From NCBI RefSeq assembly GCF_918741285.1, contig NZ_CAKKNC010000001.1:744001-808000 (forward strand): a stretch of DNA of 64,000 nucleotides, given 5' to 3'. Position 1 is the stretch's first letter; every line of letters starts with the position of its first letter. Below, piece after piece: positions 36,169 to 45,622 of this stretch. The translations under genes and the position numbers were made by a program. Origin of the DNA: Sphingobium sp. CECT 9361 (GTDB lineage Bacteria; Pseudomonadota; Alphaproteobacteria; Sphingomonadales; Sphingomonadaceae). The notes beneath the pieces are model-generated. The model made no database searches. It had not been told where the DNA came from and worked only from the letters and a program-made list of their open reading frames with translations.

Positions 36169-37569
36169 ATGGCCGAATTTGATTATGATGTGCTGGTGAT
36201 CGGCGCGGGGCCGGGTGGTTATGTGGCGGCGATCCGCGCGGCGCAGCTTGGTCTGAAGACGGCCTGTGTCGAGTCGGGTTCGACGCTGGGCGGCACGTGC
36301 CTAAACGTTGGCTGCATCCCGTCGAAGGCGCTGCTCAACGCTTCGCATCATTTTGACGCGGCCGCCTCGGGCGCGTTGCTCAAGCATGGTATCAAGATCG
36401 GCAATGTCGAATTGGATCTGCCCGCGATGCTGGCCGACAAGGATGATGCGGTAAAGAGCCTGACGGGCGGTATCGAATTCCTGTTCAAGAAGAACAAGGT
36501 CGACTGGATCAAGGGTCTGGCTACGTTCAAGGATGCGCATAGCGTAGACGTTGCGGGCAAGACCGTGACGGCGAAGAACATCGTCATCGCAACGGGTTCC
36601 TCGGTAACGCCATTGCCGGGTGTCGAAGTCGACAATGCCAAGGGTATCGTCGTCGATTCGACCGGCGCGCTGGCGCTGCCCAAGGTGCCTGAGCATATGG
36701 TCGTCATCGGTGGCGGCGTGATCGGGCTGGAGCTTGGCTCGGTCTGGCGGCGTCTGGGTGCGAAGGTCACGGTTGTCGAATATCTCGACCAGATCCTGCC
36801 CGGCATGGACGGCGACGTGCGCAAGGAAGCGGCCAAGATCTTCAAGAAGCAAGGCTTCGACATCAAGACCGGCACCAAGGTGACCGGCGTGTCGGTGAAG
36901 GGCAAGAAAGCCACCGTGTCGGTCGAGCCTGCCGCTGGCGGCGACGCGACGGCTATCGAAGCGGACGTGGTGCTGGTCGCCATCGGTCGCAAGCCCAATA
37001 CCGACGGGCTGGGTCTCGACAAGATCGGGCTGGAGCTCAACAAGCGCGGCCAGATCGAAACCGACCATGAGTTCGGCACCAAGGTTGCCGGCGTTTGGGC
37101 TATCGGCGACGTGATCCCCGGCCCGATGCTCGCGCATAAGGCGGAGGACGAAGGCGTTGCCGTGGCGGAAAACATCGCAGGGCTGACGGGCATCGTAAAC
37201 CACGATGTCATTCCCTCGGTCGTCTACACCCATCCCGAAATCGCAGGCGTCGGCCTGACCGAAGAGGCCGCGAAGGAACGCGGCGCGGTCAAGGTCGGCA
37301 AGTTCCCGATGATGGCGAACAGCCGTGCCAAGGCGATCCGCGACACTGAAGGCTTCGTGAAGGTCATTGCCGACGCGGATACCGACAAGGTGCTGGGCGT
37401 CTGGATCATCGCGTCGCCCGCCGGCGACATGATTGCCCAAGCGGCGCAGGCCATGGAATTCGGTGCATCGTCCGAAGACATCGCCTACACCTGCCACGCG
37501 CATCCCACCCACGCCGAAGCGTTCAAGGAAGCGTCGATGGCCGTGCAGGGCAAGCCCATCCACATGTAA
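36169..37569 (+). CDS. lpdA: dihydrolipoyl dehydrogenase (E3)
   Basis: 466 residues; FAD/NAD disulfide reductase that reoxidises the dihydrolipoyl group of the 2-oxoglutarate dehydrogenase complex. Motifs: VIGAGPGGYVAAIRAAQLG (FAD), LGGTCLNVGCIPSKALLN (redox Cys pair), VIGGGVIGLELGSVWRRLGA (NAD) and the interface-catalytic THAEAFKEA at the end. gaggtgaag precedes the ATG. Ends the TCA block, 500 bases from sucB because of the repeat-flanked insert. Confidence 0.97.
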   Translation: MAEFDYDVLVIGAGPGGYVAAIRAAQLGLKTACVESGSTLGGTCLNVGCIPSKALLNASHHFDAAASGALLKHGIKIGNVELDLPAMLADKDDAVKSLTGGIEFLFKKNKVDWIKGLATFKDAHSVDVAGKTVTAKNIVIATGSSVTPLPGVEVDNAKGIVVDSTGALALPKVPEHMVVIGGGVIGLELGSVWRRLGAKVTVVEYLDQILPGMDGDVRKEAAKIFKKQGFDIKTGTKVTGVSVKGKKATVSVEPAAGGDATAIEADVVLVAIGRKPNTDGLGLDKIGLELNKRGQIETDHEFGTKVAGVWAIGDVIPGPMLAHKAEDEGVAVAENIAGLTGIVNHDVIPSVVYTHPEIAGVGLTEEAAKERGAVKVGKFPMMANSRAKAIRDTEGFVKVIADADTDKVLGVWIIASPAGDMIAQAAQAMEFGASSEDIAYTCHAHPTHAEAFKEASMAVQGKPIHM

Positions 37570-37588
37570 TTCCCGGCGGAGGCTGCAG

Positions 37589-38165
37589 ATGGCGGATGCG
37601 GGATTGACGGACCCGGACCGAGTGCTGGATCGCCCGGTCTGGTCTGCACTGACCGGGCGCCAATCGGCCCTCGCCATCGGCGGAGCTAAGGCGCTACGCT
37701 TTGCGCGGTATCGTAGTCGTCCGCAGCGCCTTGTGCGTCCAAATGGTCGCGACATCGGTCACGCCCCCAACCGGGAGTTTCGATGTTCAGGATCTGGACG
37801 ATGCCGACGCAGCCGACATGCTGGCGTTGGCGACGCTCACCGCACCCGGACCTTTTGCCGAAAAGACGCATCGGCTAGGCGGCTTCGTCGGCATTCGCGA
37901 AAATGGACGGCTGCTCGCCATGGCCGGGGAGCGGATGAAGCCCGGGCCCTTTACGGAAATCAGCGGCGTGTGCACACAGCCGGACTGTCGTGGCCGGGGC
38001 TATGCCGGTTTTCTGATGCGCGTCGTGGCATCGCGCATATTGGCGCGCAACGAAAAGCCGTTTCTTCACAGCTACGCGACGAATGCGGCTGCCATCGCCT
38101 TGTACCAGTCGCTCGGTTTTGCGGTGCATCAGTCGATTACGGCAACGGTGCTCAGACGGGTTTAA
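37589..38165 (+). pseudogene. GNAT acetyltransferase interrupted by a frameshift
   Basis: A strong GGAGG (37578-37582) precedes ATG 37589, whose frame encodes a typical N-terminus: RVLDRPVWSALTGRQSALAI. The acetyl-CoA-binding half is in another frame from about 37701 to 38165: FTEISGVCTQPDCRGRGYAG and NAAAIALYQSLGFAVHQSI. The frames differ by +1 near KALRFAR / GIVVVRSAL. A whole enzyme would need one base removed or two added in that zone. It may be a real frameshift, a sequencing error, or a shorter gene starting at TTG 37701. Convergent with the epimerase gene. Confidence 0.6.
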
Positions 38166-39130
38166 CCCCACAAATTCCCCGGCAACAGCATGCCGTCGCG
38201 CATTGCCAAGGCACCCGCGCGGTCCTTGGCGAGCAATAGCGCACCGTCCAGATCGACCCAATCCGCGCCCTGTGCCGCAAGGAATGCGGGCGCAATGCCC
38301 AGCGATGTGCCGAGCATGCAGCCCAGCATGATGCGCAGCCCGCGCGCGCGCGCCGCTGCGGTCAGGGCCAGCGCTTCGGTCAGGCCACCGGCCTTGTCGA
38401 GCTTGACGTTCACTGCCGAAAAGCCAGTAAGCTTGTTCAGATCGTCGCGCGTATGAACGCTTTCGTCCGCGCAGAACGGCACTGGCGATTGCACCCCCCT
38501 CAGCATCTCCTCATGCCCGTGCGGGATGGGTTGCTCGATCAGCTCAACGCCCAGCGCGGCCAGCGCGGCTGCTTCCGCCGCCACATCCATCTCGGCCCAG
38601 CTTTCGTTGGCGTCGACGATCAGGCGGACATGGGGTGCGCCCCGGCGCACCGCCGCAATCCGGTCACGGTCGCCTTCTCCGGTCAGCTTGCATTTCAGCA
38701 GGGCAAAGCCGCGCGTGGCGGCGGTCTGTGCATCCTTTTCCATCTGTGCGGGATCGTTCAGGCTGATCGTGAAGGCGGTCGGCACCGCGACCGGAGCATG
38801 CAATCCTGCACGCTGCCAGACGGGGACGCCCGTGCGTTTCGCTTCATAATCCCACAGGGCGCAGTCGAGCGCGTTGCGCGCCGCACCGCTGTCCATGCCC
38901 CGGTTGACGCTGTCCCGGTCCATCGGTCCGCGATACGCAGTGATGGCGACTGCGCAATCCTCCGCCGTTTCGCCTTCATAATATATGGCGGTGCCTTCGC
39001 CGCGCCCGACATGGGTGCCGTCACCTACGGTGCAGACGATGACATCGACATGCGTCTTCGCGCCGCGACTGATGATGAAGGCGCCATCGACCGGCCAGCG
39101 TTCGACTGTTGCTGAAACTATTTCGACCAT
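38162..39130 (-). CDS. dipeptide epimerase of the enolase superfamily (L-Ala-D/L-Glu epimerase-like)
   Basis: 322 residues. The Lys-x-Lys pair FALLKCKLTGEGD is the general base, VRLIVDANESW gives the first metal ligand, VELIEQPIP the second and VPFCADESVHTRDD the third. NVKLDKAGGL is the opposite-face Lys. This matches muconate-lactonizing/Ala-Glu epimerase subgroups acting on dipeptides such as the L-Ala-D-Glu of murein turnover. Specificity cannot be read from sequence. Convergent, overlapping by 4 bases with the GNAT gene. Confidence 0.92.
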   Translation of the reverse strand: MVEIVSATVERWPVDGAFIISRGAKTHVDVIVCTVGDGTHVGRGEGTAIYYEGETAEDCAVAITAYRGPMDRDSVNRGMDSGAARNALDCALWDYEAKRTGVPVWQRAGLHAPVAVPTAFTISLNDPAQMEKDAQTAATRGFALLKCKLTGEGDRDRIAAVRRGAPHVRLIVDANESWAEMDVAAEAAALAALGVELIEQPIPHGHEEMLRGVQSPVPFCADESVHTRDDLNKLTGFSAVNVKLDKAGGLTEALALTAAARARGLRIMLGCMLGTSLGIAPAFLAAQGADWVDLDGALLLAKDRAGALAMRDGMLLPGNLWG

Positions 39131-39241
39131 CGGATTGCTTTAGGCGGCTTGGCGAGCAGCGCAAACCCCATGCGGGCTTTCCCGCGCGTCGGTTGCGCGG
39201 TACAGAGACGAGCGAGCCCCCGAACCCAGGATAAACAAACC

Positions 39242-40546
39242 GTGACATCACGAGAGCTTACCGGCTTGCTGCCCCTTGCTCAGGGCGATTCTGCGCAGCC
39301 TTTTTTGCGCAAGGCAAATGACTGGATATGGCGGCTCAGCTTCGGAGCGATCGGCTGGCCGTGGCTGCTGAGGAGCCTGCATGGCGGCAGCAAGGCAGAT
39401 AAGCGGGCATTAATGAACGCGCTGGGCCTTGCACCCGATTCGCTGCCCCATCTGGGAAGCTGGAAAGCCGATACGGGATTCCTGCGCCATATCGTGATGA
39501 ACATCGCGCGGTTACGCCCTGCCGTGACGGTGGAACTGGGGGCTGGCGCATCGACTCTGGTTGCGGCCAAGGCGATGGCGCTGCATGGCGGGGGATCGCT
39601 GATCAGTTTCGATCAGCATGCCGGTTTCGTCGAAGGGACGCGCAACTGGCTGAAGGACAATGGCTTGTCGGTCGATATACGCCACGCCCCGCTGGAGGCC
39701 GAAGTCGATGGCTGGCCGGGGCGCTGGTACAGCGTGGATCGCCTGCCCGAGCGGATCGACCTCATCATCATCGACGGACCGCCCTGGAGCATTCATCCGC
39801 TCGTACGCGGTGCGGCGGATAGCCTGTTCCGGCGGTTGGCACCCGGCGGCGTGATCCTGCTGGACGATGCGGCGCGTCCCGGCGAGCGGCTGGTGGCGCG
39901 GCGCTGGCGCAAGCGGTGGCCGGATATCGATTTTTCCCTATTGCATGACGGGACGAAGGGAACGCTGGTCGGCGTGAAGCGCGCCGTGGGCGTGCCGCCT
40001 GCACCCGCCAATGACCGGGGCACACCGACGCGCCATATGGTGCGCGCGGCGGGTATCGCTGCGCTGATTGCGACTGGCTGGATTGGACATGGCGTGCTCG
40101 GCGAGTTTCCTCAACCCGCGCGCGCAGCGGACACACGTTTCATCGATGAAGCCGCTGCATCGCACCGCACGGGCCTGTTGCGGCAGGCGATGGTGTCGCA
40201 GGTGGAAAGCACGCATCTGGACAGCGGAGAGATCGCGCGTTCGACTGGCCTGCGCTTGCCGACCCTGCCCGCCGGATGGAAAGTGCGCGATGTGCAGCTT
40301 TACCCGACCGAGGGCACGTCCGCCGTGGCCCTGTCGCTGACGACGCCCCAGGGCGAGTCGGTTACGCTGCTGACCGGTCGGGCGGAAACCCCTGCCGAGG
40401 GAAAGCCGCTGGTCACCAAGCGCGAGAATGAGAACATTGCCTATTGGGAAGAAGGCGATCAGGCGTTGGCGCTGACCGGGACGATATCGCCCAGCCGTGC
40501 GCTGGAGCTGGCCGCGTTGCTGGCGCGAAAGCCGCAGGAGAGCTGA
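39242..40546 (+). CDS. class I methyltransferase domain fused to an anti-sigma-like transmembrane/periplasmic domain
   Basis: 434 residues from GTG 39242 (other starts at 39149 and 39170 are possible). Residues 1-90 are helical. The methyltransferase core has VTVELGAGASTLVAAK (motif I, ~98), LISFDQHAGFVEGTR, RIDLIIIDGPPWSIHP (~173) and APGGVILLDDAARPG. One hydrophobic helix, VRAAGIAALIATGWIG, spans about 268-285. The end of the chain (STHLDSGEIARSTGLRLPTL, NIAYWEEGDQALALTG) resembles the periplasmic part of sphingomonad anti-sigma factors. No zinc-binding anti-sigma domain is present. The combination is unusual. Target unknown. Confidence 0.75.
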   Translation: MTSRELTGLLPLAQGDSAQPFLRKANDWIWRLSFGAIGWPWLLRSLHGGSKADKRALMNALGLAPDSLPHLGSWKADTGFLRHIVMNIARLRPAVTVELGAGASTLVAAKAMALHGGGSLISFDQHAGFVEGTRNWLKDNGLSVDIRHAPLEAEVDGWPGRWYSVDRLPERIDLIIIDGPPWSIHPLVRGAADSLFRRLAPGGVILLDDAARPGERLVARRWRKRWPDIDFSLLHDGTKGTLVGVKRAVGVPPAPANDRGTPTRHMVRAAGIAALIATGWIGHGVLGEFPQPARAADTRFIDEAAASHRTGLLRQAMVSQVESTHLDSGEIARSTGLRLPTLPAGWKVRDVQLYPTEGTSAVALSLTTPQGESVTLLTGRAETPAEGKPLVTKRENENIAYWEEGDQALALTGTISPSRALELAALLARKPQES

Positions 40547-40600
40547 TCGCAATCACGGGCGGCGAACGCGCGTTCAGCCGCCCGGAATGATGTTTCTGAC

Positions 40601-41839
40601 TTAGCCGTCTTGGACTTGGCCGTTGTGCGTGGCGATCCACTCTTCGACGACGGGGGCGATCTTCGTCCGCCACTTGCTGCCGTTGAAAATGCCATAGTGG
40701 CCGACGCTTTCGGCCATATAATATTTCTTGTGACTATCGGGCAGGTTGGTGGCGATGGTCAGCGCCGCCTTGGTCTGACCCAGGCCCGAAATATCGTCGC
40801 GCTCTCCTTCGATCGCCAGGATGCCTATATCCTTGAGCGCAGCGGGATCGACCAGTCGACCGCGATGCATCAGTTCACCCTTGGGCAGGCTGTGCTTCTG
40901 GAACACTTCGCTGACGGTCTGGAGGTAGAATTCCGCCGTCATGTCGCAGACGGAGCGATATTCCTCATAGAATTTCTTGGTGGCGTCGGCGCTGTCATCG
41001 TCACCATCGACCAGATGCTTGAACATCTCCCAGTGGCTGACGAGGTGATCGCCCAGATTCATCGTCATGAACCCGGCAAGCTGCATGAAGCCGGGATAGA
41101 CGCGGCGACCGTTGCCGGGATAGTTGAAGGGCACCGTCGCCACGACATTCTGTTCGAACCAGCCGATGGGCCGTTCGGTGGCCAGCGTATTGACCGCCGT
41201 AGGCGCTGCGCGCGTGTCGATCGGTCCGCCCATCATTGTCAGCGTCCGTGGGCGGGCAGGGTGCTTGTCCGCCGCCATCAGGCACGCGGCAGCATAGCTC
41301 GGCACAGACGGCTGACAGACCGCCAGCATATGCGCGCCCGGGCCGATATGCTCCAGCCAGCCGACCAGATAATCGACATAGTCGTCCAGATCGAACGTAC
41401 CCTCGGACATCGGGACGTTGCGCGCGTCGCGCCAGTCGGTGATCCACACGTCATGACCGGGCAGCATCCGCTCGACCGTGCCGCGCAGCAGCGTGGCAAA
41501 ATGGCCGGACATCGGTGCCACGATCAGCAATTTGGGATCGCCGGCCTTAACGCCGTCACGAGTGAAATGGCGCAGTTGACCGAAAGGCTTGCGCGCCTCG
41601 ATGACTTCGGCGATCGCAACGGTCTTGCCACCGATTTCGGTGGTGGGCAGGCCGAACGCAGGCTTGCCGCGCGGTGCAGAGGCGTGCGCGAACACATCGA
41701 GCGCAGAGGCCAGCATCGGCCCGCCGCCAAAATAGGAAAAGGGATTGGCCGGATTGTTCAGCAATTCCGCACCGGCATTGGCAAACGCGCTTGCCCCGGC
41801 GAGGAGGTTGCGCTGAAACTCATAGGCGCTGTAAAGCAT
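40601..41839 (-). CDS. phaZ: intracellular polyhydroxyalkanoate depolymerase
   Basis: 412 residues. Releases hydroxybutyrate from native PHA granules in the cytoplasm. The nucleophile box MLAVCQPSVPSYAA has Cys in place of Ser, as in this intracellular family, and the His end is AESVGHYGIFNGSKW. N-terminal MLYSAYEFQRNLLAGA and NPFSYFGGGPML are typical. It lies alone; an inverted repeat and a TGC-rich stretch lie upstream of its start. No phaC or phasin gene is in the window. Confidence 0.95.
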   Translation of the reverse strand: MLYSAYEFQRNLLAGASAFANAGAELLNNPANPFSYFGGGPMLASALDVFAHASAPRGKPAFGLPTTEIGGKTVAIAEVIEARKPFGQLRHFTRDGVKAGDPKLLIVAPMSGHFATLLRGTVERMLPGHDVWITDWRDARNVPMSEGTFDLDDYVDYLVGWLEHIGPGAHMLAVCQPSVPSYAAACLMAADKHPARPRTLTMMGGPIDTRAAPTAVNTLATERPIGWFEQNVVATVPFNYPGNGRRVYPGFMQLAGFMTMNLGDHLVSHWEMFKHLVDGDDDSADATKKFYEEYRSVCDMTAEFYLQTVSEVFQKHSLPKGELMHRGRLVDPAALKDIGILAIEGERDDISGLGQTKAALTIATNLPDSHKKYYMAESVGHYGIFNGSKWRTKIAPVVEEWIATHNGQVQDG

Positions 41840-41861
41840 GATAAACCTGCATTCCTTCTAG

Positions 41862-41880
41862 GATCGCTCCAGGAGCGATC
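41862..41880. promoter_or_regulatory. 9-bp inverted repeat upstream of phaZ
   Basis: GATCGCTCC and GGAGCGATC flank a single central base, just upstream of the phaZ start on the minus strand. A little further out are ACTGCAACG and TTGCGTTGCATGCATG, similar in flavour to reported PhaR sites (CTGC...GCAG). It could be an operator or a 5' hairpin of the phaZ mRNA. Proposed by eye only. Confidence 0.35.
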
Positions 41881-42041
41881 TGACATCAAAGCCTGTTTCG
41901 TATCGCACTGCAACGTAAATAAATCGATTGCGTTGCATGCATGTGCCGATATGCGCCAACACCGAAACGAATATCTCGGTCACCGTCCTTCACCAGCAAT
42001 AGCGATTGAGGGGGCCTGCGTGGGCTGCTAGGTCACTTTCC

Positions 42042-43868
42042 ATGAGCAGGGACAACAGCGGGGCAACGACCCCCGACACGCAAAACGGCATCGTGGACAA
42101 GGCGGAGGCGCCGCGCGGTAAAAAGCTCGCCAGCCTCGGCATGTTGTGGCTTTTCGCCCGGAATTATCCGGGCCGCATCGCCAGCGCACTGACGGCGCTG
42201 CTGTTTGCATCGGCGGCTACGCTGGCGATTCCCAGCGGGTTCAAACTGGTCATCGATCGCGGCTTTTCCGGCGGGGGGTCGGGCGGCGATATCGGCCGCT
42301 GGTTCCAGTATCTGCTGCTGATTGTCATATCGCTGGGTATCGCCACGGCTTGCCGCTATTATTTCGTCTCCTGGCTTGGTGAGCGCGTCGTTTCGGACAT
42401 CCGTGCCGCGGTGCAGCGCAACCTGTTGCGGATGGCCCCGCGTTTCTTCGAGGAAAATCGTCCGTCCGAAATTGCCTCGCGCATGACATCGGACACGGCT
42501 GTCATCGAACAGGTCGTGGGAACGACGGTTTCTGTCGCTTTGCGCAATGCCGTCACGGGCGTTCTGGGCATCGGCTATATGATTGCGCTGGCGCCCAAGC
42601 TGGCGGGCATGATGCTGCTGGGCATACCGCTCGTCATTCTGCCCATCGTCTTCATGGGCCGCAAAGTGCGCGTTCTTTCGCGCAACAGTCAGGATCGTCT
42701 GGCCGATGTCGGCAGCATGACGTCCGAAGTGTTGGGCGCGATGCGGATCGTGCAGTCCTTCGGGCAGGAAGAGCGCGAAGCGGCGCGGTTCAAGGGCGCA
42801 GTCGAATTTGGTTTCGAAACTGCGCGCCGCCGCATCCGCTTGCGCGCGATCATGACTGGCGTGGTGATCTGCCTGATCTTCGGCGCGGTCACGATGATCA
42901 TGTGGCAGGGTGCCATCGACGTGGCGAGCGGCAAGCTGTCGGGCGGTGCTATTGCCGCCTTTGTCCTGACCAGCGGACTCGTGGCAGGTGCATTCGGATC
43001 GCTGACGGAGACGTGGGGCGATTTGTTGCGCGGTGCGGGTGCGGCTGAGCGACTGAACGAGTTGATGACTGCAGTGCCGGACATCGCGCCGCCTGCGCAG
43101 CCCATCGCTGTTCCGCGGATCGAACGGGCAAAGCTGGCGTTCGACCATGTGACATTCCTTTACCCGACCCGACCCGATGCCAAGGCGCTGGACGATTTCA
43201 CGCTGACCGTCGAACCCGGCGAAACAGTGGCAGTCGTCGGTCCGTCGGGGGCCGGCAAATCGACGCTGATCCAGTTGGCGCAGCGCTTCTACGACCCGCA
43301 GGGCGGGTCTGTTCGTCTGAACGATGTCGATCTGCGCGATGCCGATCCGTCGGATATCCGCGCGATGATGGCGCTGGTGCCGCAAGAAAGCGTGATCTTC
43401 GCGGCGTCCGCGCGCGACAATCTGCGCTACGGCAATTGGGACGCGACCGACGACCGGCTGTGGGAAGCGGCCCGTGCCGCCCATGCCGAGGATTTCCTGC
43501 GCGCGCTGCCGCAGGGGCTGGACAGCTTCATGGGCGAAGCAGGCACGCGCCTGTCGGGTGGGCAGCGTCAACGTATCGCGATTGCCCGCGCGCTGCTCCG
43601 CGATGCGCCGATCCTGTTGCTGGACGAAGCGACGTCCGCGCTGGATGCCCAGTCAGAACGGCTGGTGCAGGACGCGCTAGACACGCTGATGCGCGGACGC
43701 ACTACCATCGTCATCGCGCACAGGCTCGCCACGATCCGCGCCGCCGACCGCATCGTTGTGATGGATCAGGGCCGGATCGTCGAACAGGGCAGCCACGCCA
43801 CGCTCAACGCGCAGGGTGGCCTCTATGCGAAGCTCGCGCGGCTGCAGTTTCACGACGAGGCGGCGTAA
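42042..43868 (+). CDS. ABC-type exporter, fused transmembrane and ATPase domains (MsbA/ABCB-like)
   Basis: 608 residues from ATG 42042 (earlier start rejected because of a poor context). About six helices form the N-terminal transmembrane domain (ASALTALLFASAATLAIPSG onwards). The ATPase has Walker A VGPSGAGKSTLIQLA, Q-loop MALVPQESVIF, signature RLSGGQRQRIAIARAL, Walker B ILLLDEATSALDAQS and H-loop VIAHRL. Substrate unknown; it resembles lipid or peptide exporters. Convergent with the S10 peptidase. Confidence 0.94.
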   Translation: MSRDNSGATTPDTQNGIVDKAEAPRGKKLASLGMLWLFARNYPGRIASALTALLFASAATLAIPSGFKLVIDRGFSGGGSGGDIGRWFQYLLLIVISLGIATACRYYFVSWLGERVVSDIRAAVQRNLLRMAPRFFEENRPSEIASRMTSDTAVIEQVVGTTVSVALRNAVTGVLGIGYMIALAPKLAGMMLLGIPLVILPIVFMGRKVRVLSRNSQDRLADVGSMTSEVLGAMRIVQSFGQEEREAARFKGAVEFGFETARRRIRLRAIMTGVVICLIFGAVTMIMWQGAIDVASGKLSGGAIAAFVLTSGLVAGAFGSLTETWGDLLRGAGAAERLNELMTAVPDIAPPAQPIAVPRIERAKLAFDHVTFLYPTRPDAKALDDFTLTVEPGETVAVVGPSGAGKSTLIQLAQRFYDPQGGSVRLNDVDLRDADPSDIRAMMALVPQESVIFAASARDNLRYGNWDATDDRLWEAARAAHAEDFLRALPQGLDSFMGEAGTRLSGGQRQRIAIARALLRDAPILLLDEATSALDAQSERLVQDALDTLMRGRTTIVIAHRLATIRAADRIVVMDQGRIVEQGSHATLNAQGGLYAKLARLQFHDEAA

Positions 43869-43871
43869 CGC

Positions 43872-45437
43872 CTAGCGCACGCCCTCCGCATAATAACGCT
43901 CCATGTCTAACCGCATCTGGTGGAGCGATTGCGGGTTCAGATAGATCATGTGGCCCGATTCATAGTATTTGAACTGCAGGTTCTTCTGTAGCGACGGGTC
44001 CAGCATCATGTGCTTCAGGCTCTGCTCCGTCGCGAAGAACGGCGTCGCCATGTCGTAATAGCCATTGAGCGACAGCACGCGCAGATGGGGGTTGATCCGC
44101 ATCACGGCGGATAGATCGGCCGTGGAATCGACGACACTTTGCGTCGACCCGTCGGGTGCCTTGTGCGACAGTTCCCACTTCCAGTCCGCACCATCCCGCG
44201 CGCTCAGGCGATAGGTAAGGTCGGTGTCATAGCCCATGTCGCCCAGCCGCTGCAGGAAGCTGCCGACATACAGGCCCGTGATCCCCGTACTCGACGCATC
44301 ATATTCCGGCCGGTCGCCTGCCGCATCGTCATCCATGCCGGTGTAGCGCGAATCGAGCCGCCCGATGGTCGTGCGATTGTCGCGCAGCAGCTCCTTGCGG
44401 AAACGGCTGAGGCTGATGCGCAGATTGGCGCGCTTGATGAACTCGGGCGACAGGCCGGTGAGGCGGCTCATCTGCTGCGCGACGCTGTCCAACTCGGCAG
44501 GGGTGATGTCCGATCCCTTGGCGAGTGCCGCGCTATAGGGGCCGTTGGCGAACTGGCGCGCCTGCTCGACGATGGTGGCGACATCGGCGGGGCGGTCGGC
44601 GATCCGGTTGTGATACCATGCCGTCGCGGCGTAGCTGGGGAAGAGGCCAATGAAATCCACATCCAGCCCCGGTTGCCGCACGCCGTAATTCATGATCGAC
44701 GACAACAGGATGACCCCGTTCAGCGCCATGCCCTGATCCTCCAGCTTGTACGCCAGCGCCGCCGAGCGCGGCGTGCCATAGCTCTCGCCGAAGATATATT
44801 TGGGATCGCCCCAGCGCTTGTTGACGGTGACATAGCGGGTGATTGCCTTCGCAAAGGCATCCACATCCTTGTCGAAGCCATAGAAATCCGACGCGGGCGT
44901 ATCGCCCAGAGGCCGCGAATAGCCTGCGCCCATCGCGTCGAGGAACACCATGTCGGTGCTGCCGATCAGCGTGTCTTCATTGGCCGTAACGGGGAAGGGG
45001 GCAGGGGCCACGGCCTGCGGTTCGTTGGTCTGGACACGCATCGGCGCGAACGATCCCATCCGCAGCCAAACCGTCGAGGAGCCGGGACCGCCATTATAGA
45101 GGAACGTTACCGGACGGCGCTTTCCGTTGGTGGAGGGCGCGGTGTAGGCGGTGTAGAATATGCTGCCGGTCGGCTTGCCATTCATGTCGCGCAGCGTCAG
45201 CGTTCCTGCGGTCTCGGTAAAGCCGATGGTCCGTCCGCCGACCGTCACCTTGCCCGCGCGCGATGTCTTCGCTTCGATGACCGGCGCTGTGGTCCAGTTT
45301 GCTGCGACATCTTCCGCGGTCTTGGCCGCCTTGGCTTCGGTGGCGCTTTTCGCGCTGCCTTCCTTCTGCGCGAAAGCGGGCGTGGACGCGGCGAGCAAGG
45401 CAATGGCGGCGGTGATGGCAGTGTGAATGGCGGTCAT
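43872..45437 (-). CDS. exported S10 serine carboxypeptidase-like protein
   Basis: About 522 residues from ATG 45437, which gives the signal peptide AAIALLAASTPAFA. S10 family features: VTFLYNGGPGSSTVWLRMGS, nucleophile YIFGESYGTPRSAALA, and SLNGYYDMATPFFATEQS (Asp region) with His at YYESGHMIYLN near the C-terminus. A secreted or periplasmic carboxypeptidase, probably feeding on peptides. It is divergent from the OsmC gene with about 185 bases between. Confidence 0.94.
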   Translation of the reverse strand: MTAIHTAITAAIALLAASTPAFAQKEGSAKSATEAKAAKTAEDVAANWTTAPVIEAKTSRAGKVTVGGRTIGFTETAGTLTLRDMNGKPTGSIFYTAYTAPSTNGKRRPVTFLYNGGPGSSTVWLRMGSFAPMRVQTNEPQAVAPAPFPVTANEDTLIGSTDMVFLDAMGAGYSRPLGDTPASDFYGFDKDVDAFAKAITRYVTVNKRWGDPKYIFGESYGTPRSAALAYKLEDQGMALNGVILLSSIMNYGVRQPGLDVDFIGLFPSYAATAWYHNRIADRPADVATIVEQARQFANGPYSAALAKGSDITPAELDSVAQQMSRLTGLSPEFIKRANLRISLSRFRKELLRDNRTTIGRLDSRYTGMDDDAAGDRPEYDASSTGITGLYVGSFLQRLGDMGYDTDLTYRLSARDGADWKWELSHKAPDGSTQSVVDSTADLSAVMRINPHLRVLSLNGYYDMATPFFATEQSLKHMMLDPSLQKNLQFKYYESGHMIYLNPQSLHQMRLDMERYYAEGVR

Positions 45438-45622
45438 GCAAGGCCCTGAAATAAAGTGATAATCGGATGGCATATTCTTACGCAGACTTTGCGCATGTGC
45501 AATGCTCTTTCCGCAGCTGCCAAAATCGCGGAGCCTTCCGCCCTCCCGCTCGTTCGACCCGTCGTTGGCCTGTCATGCAGCAGGCATAGCCTACCGATCG
45601 TTCACCCGAAGGAGACAGTGTC

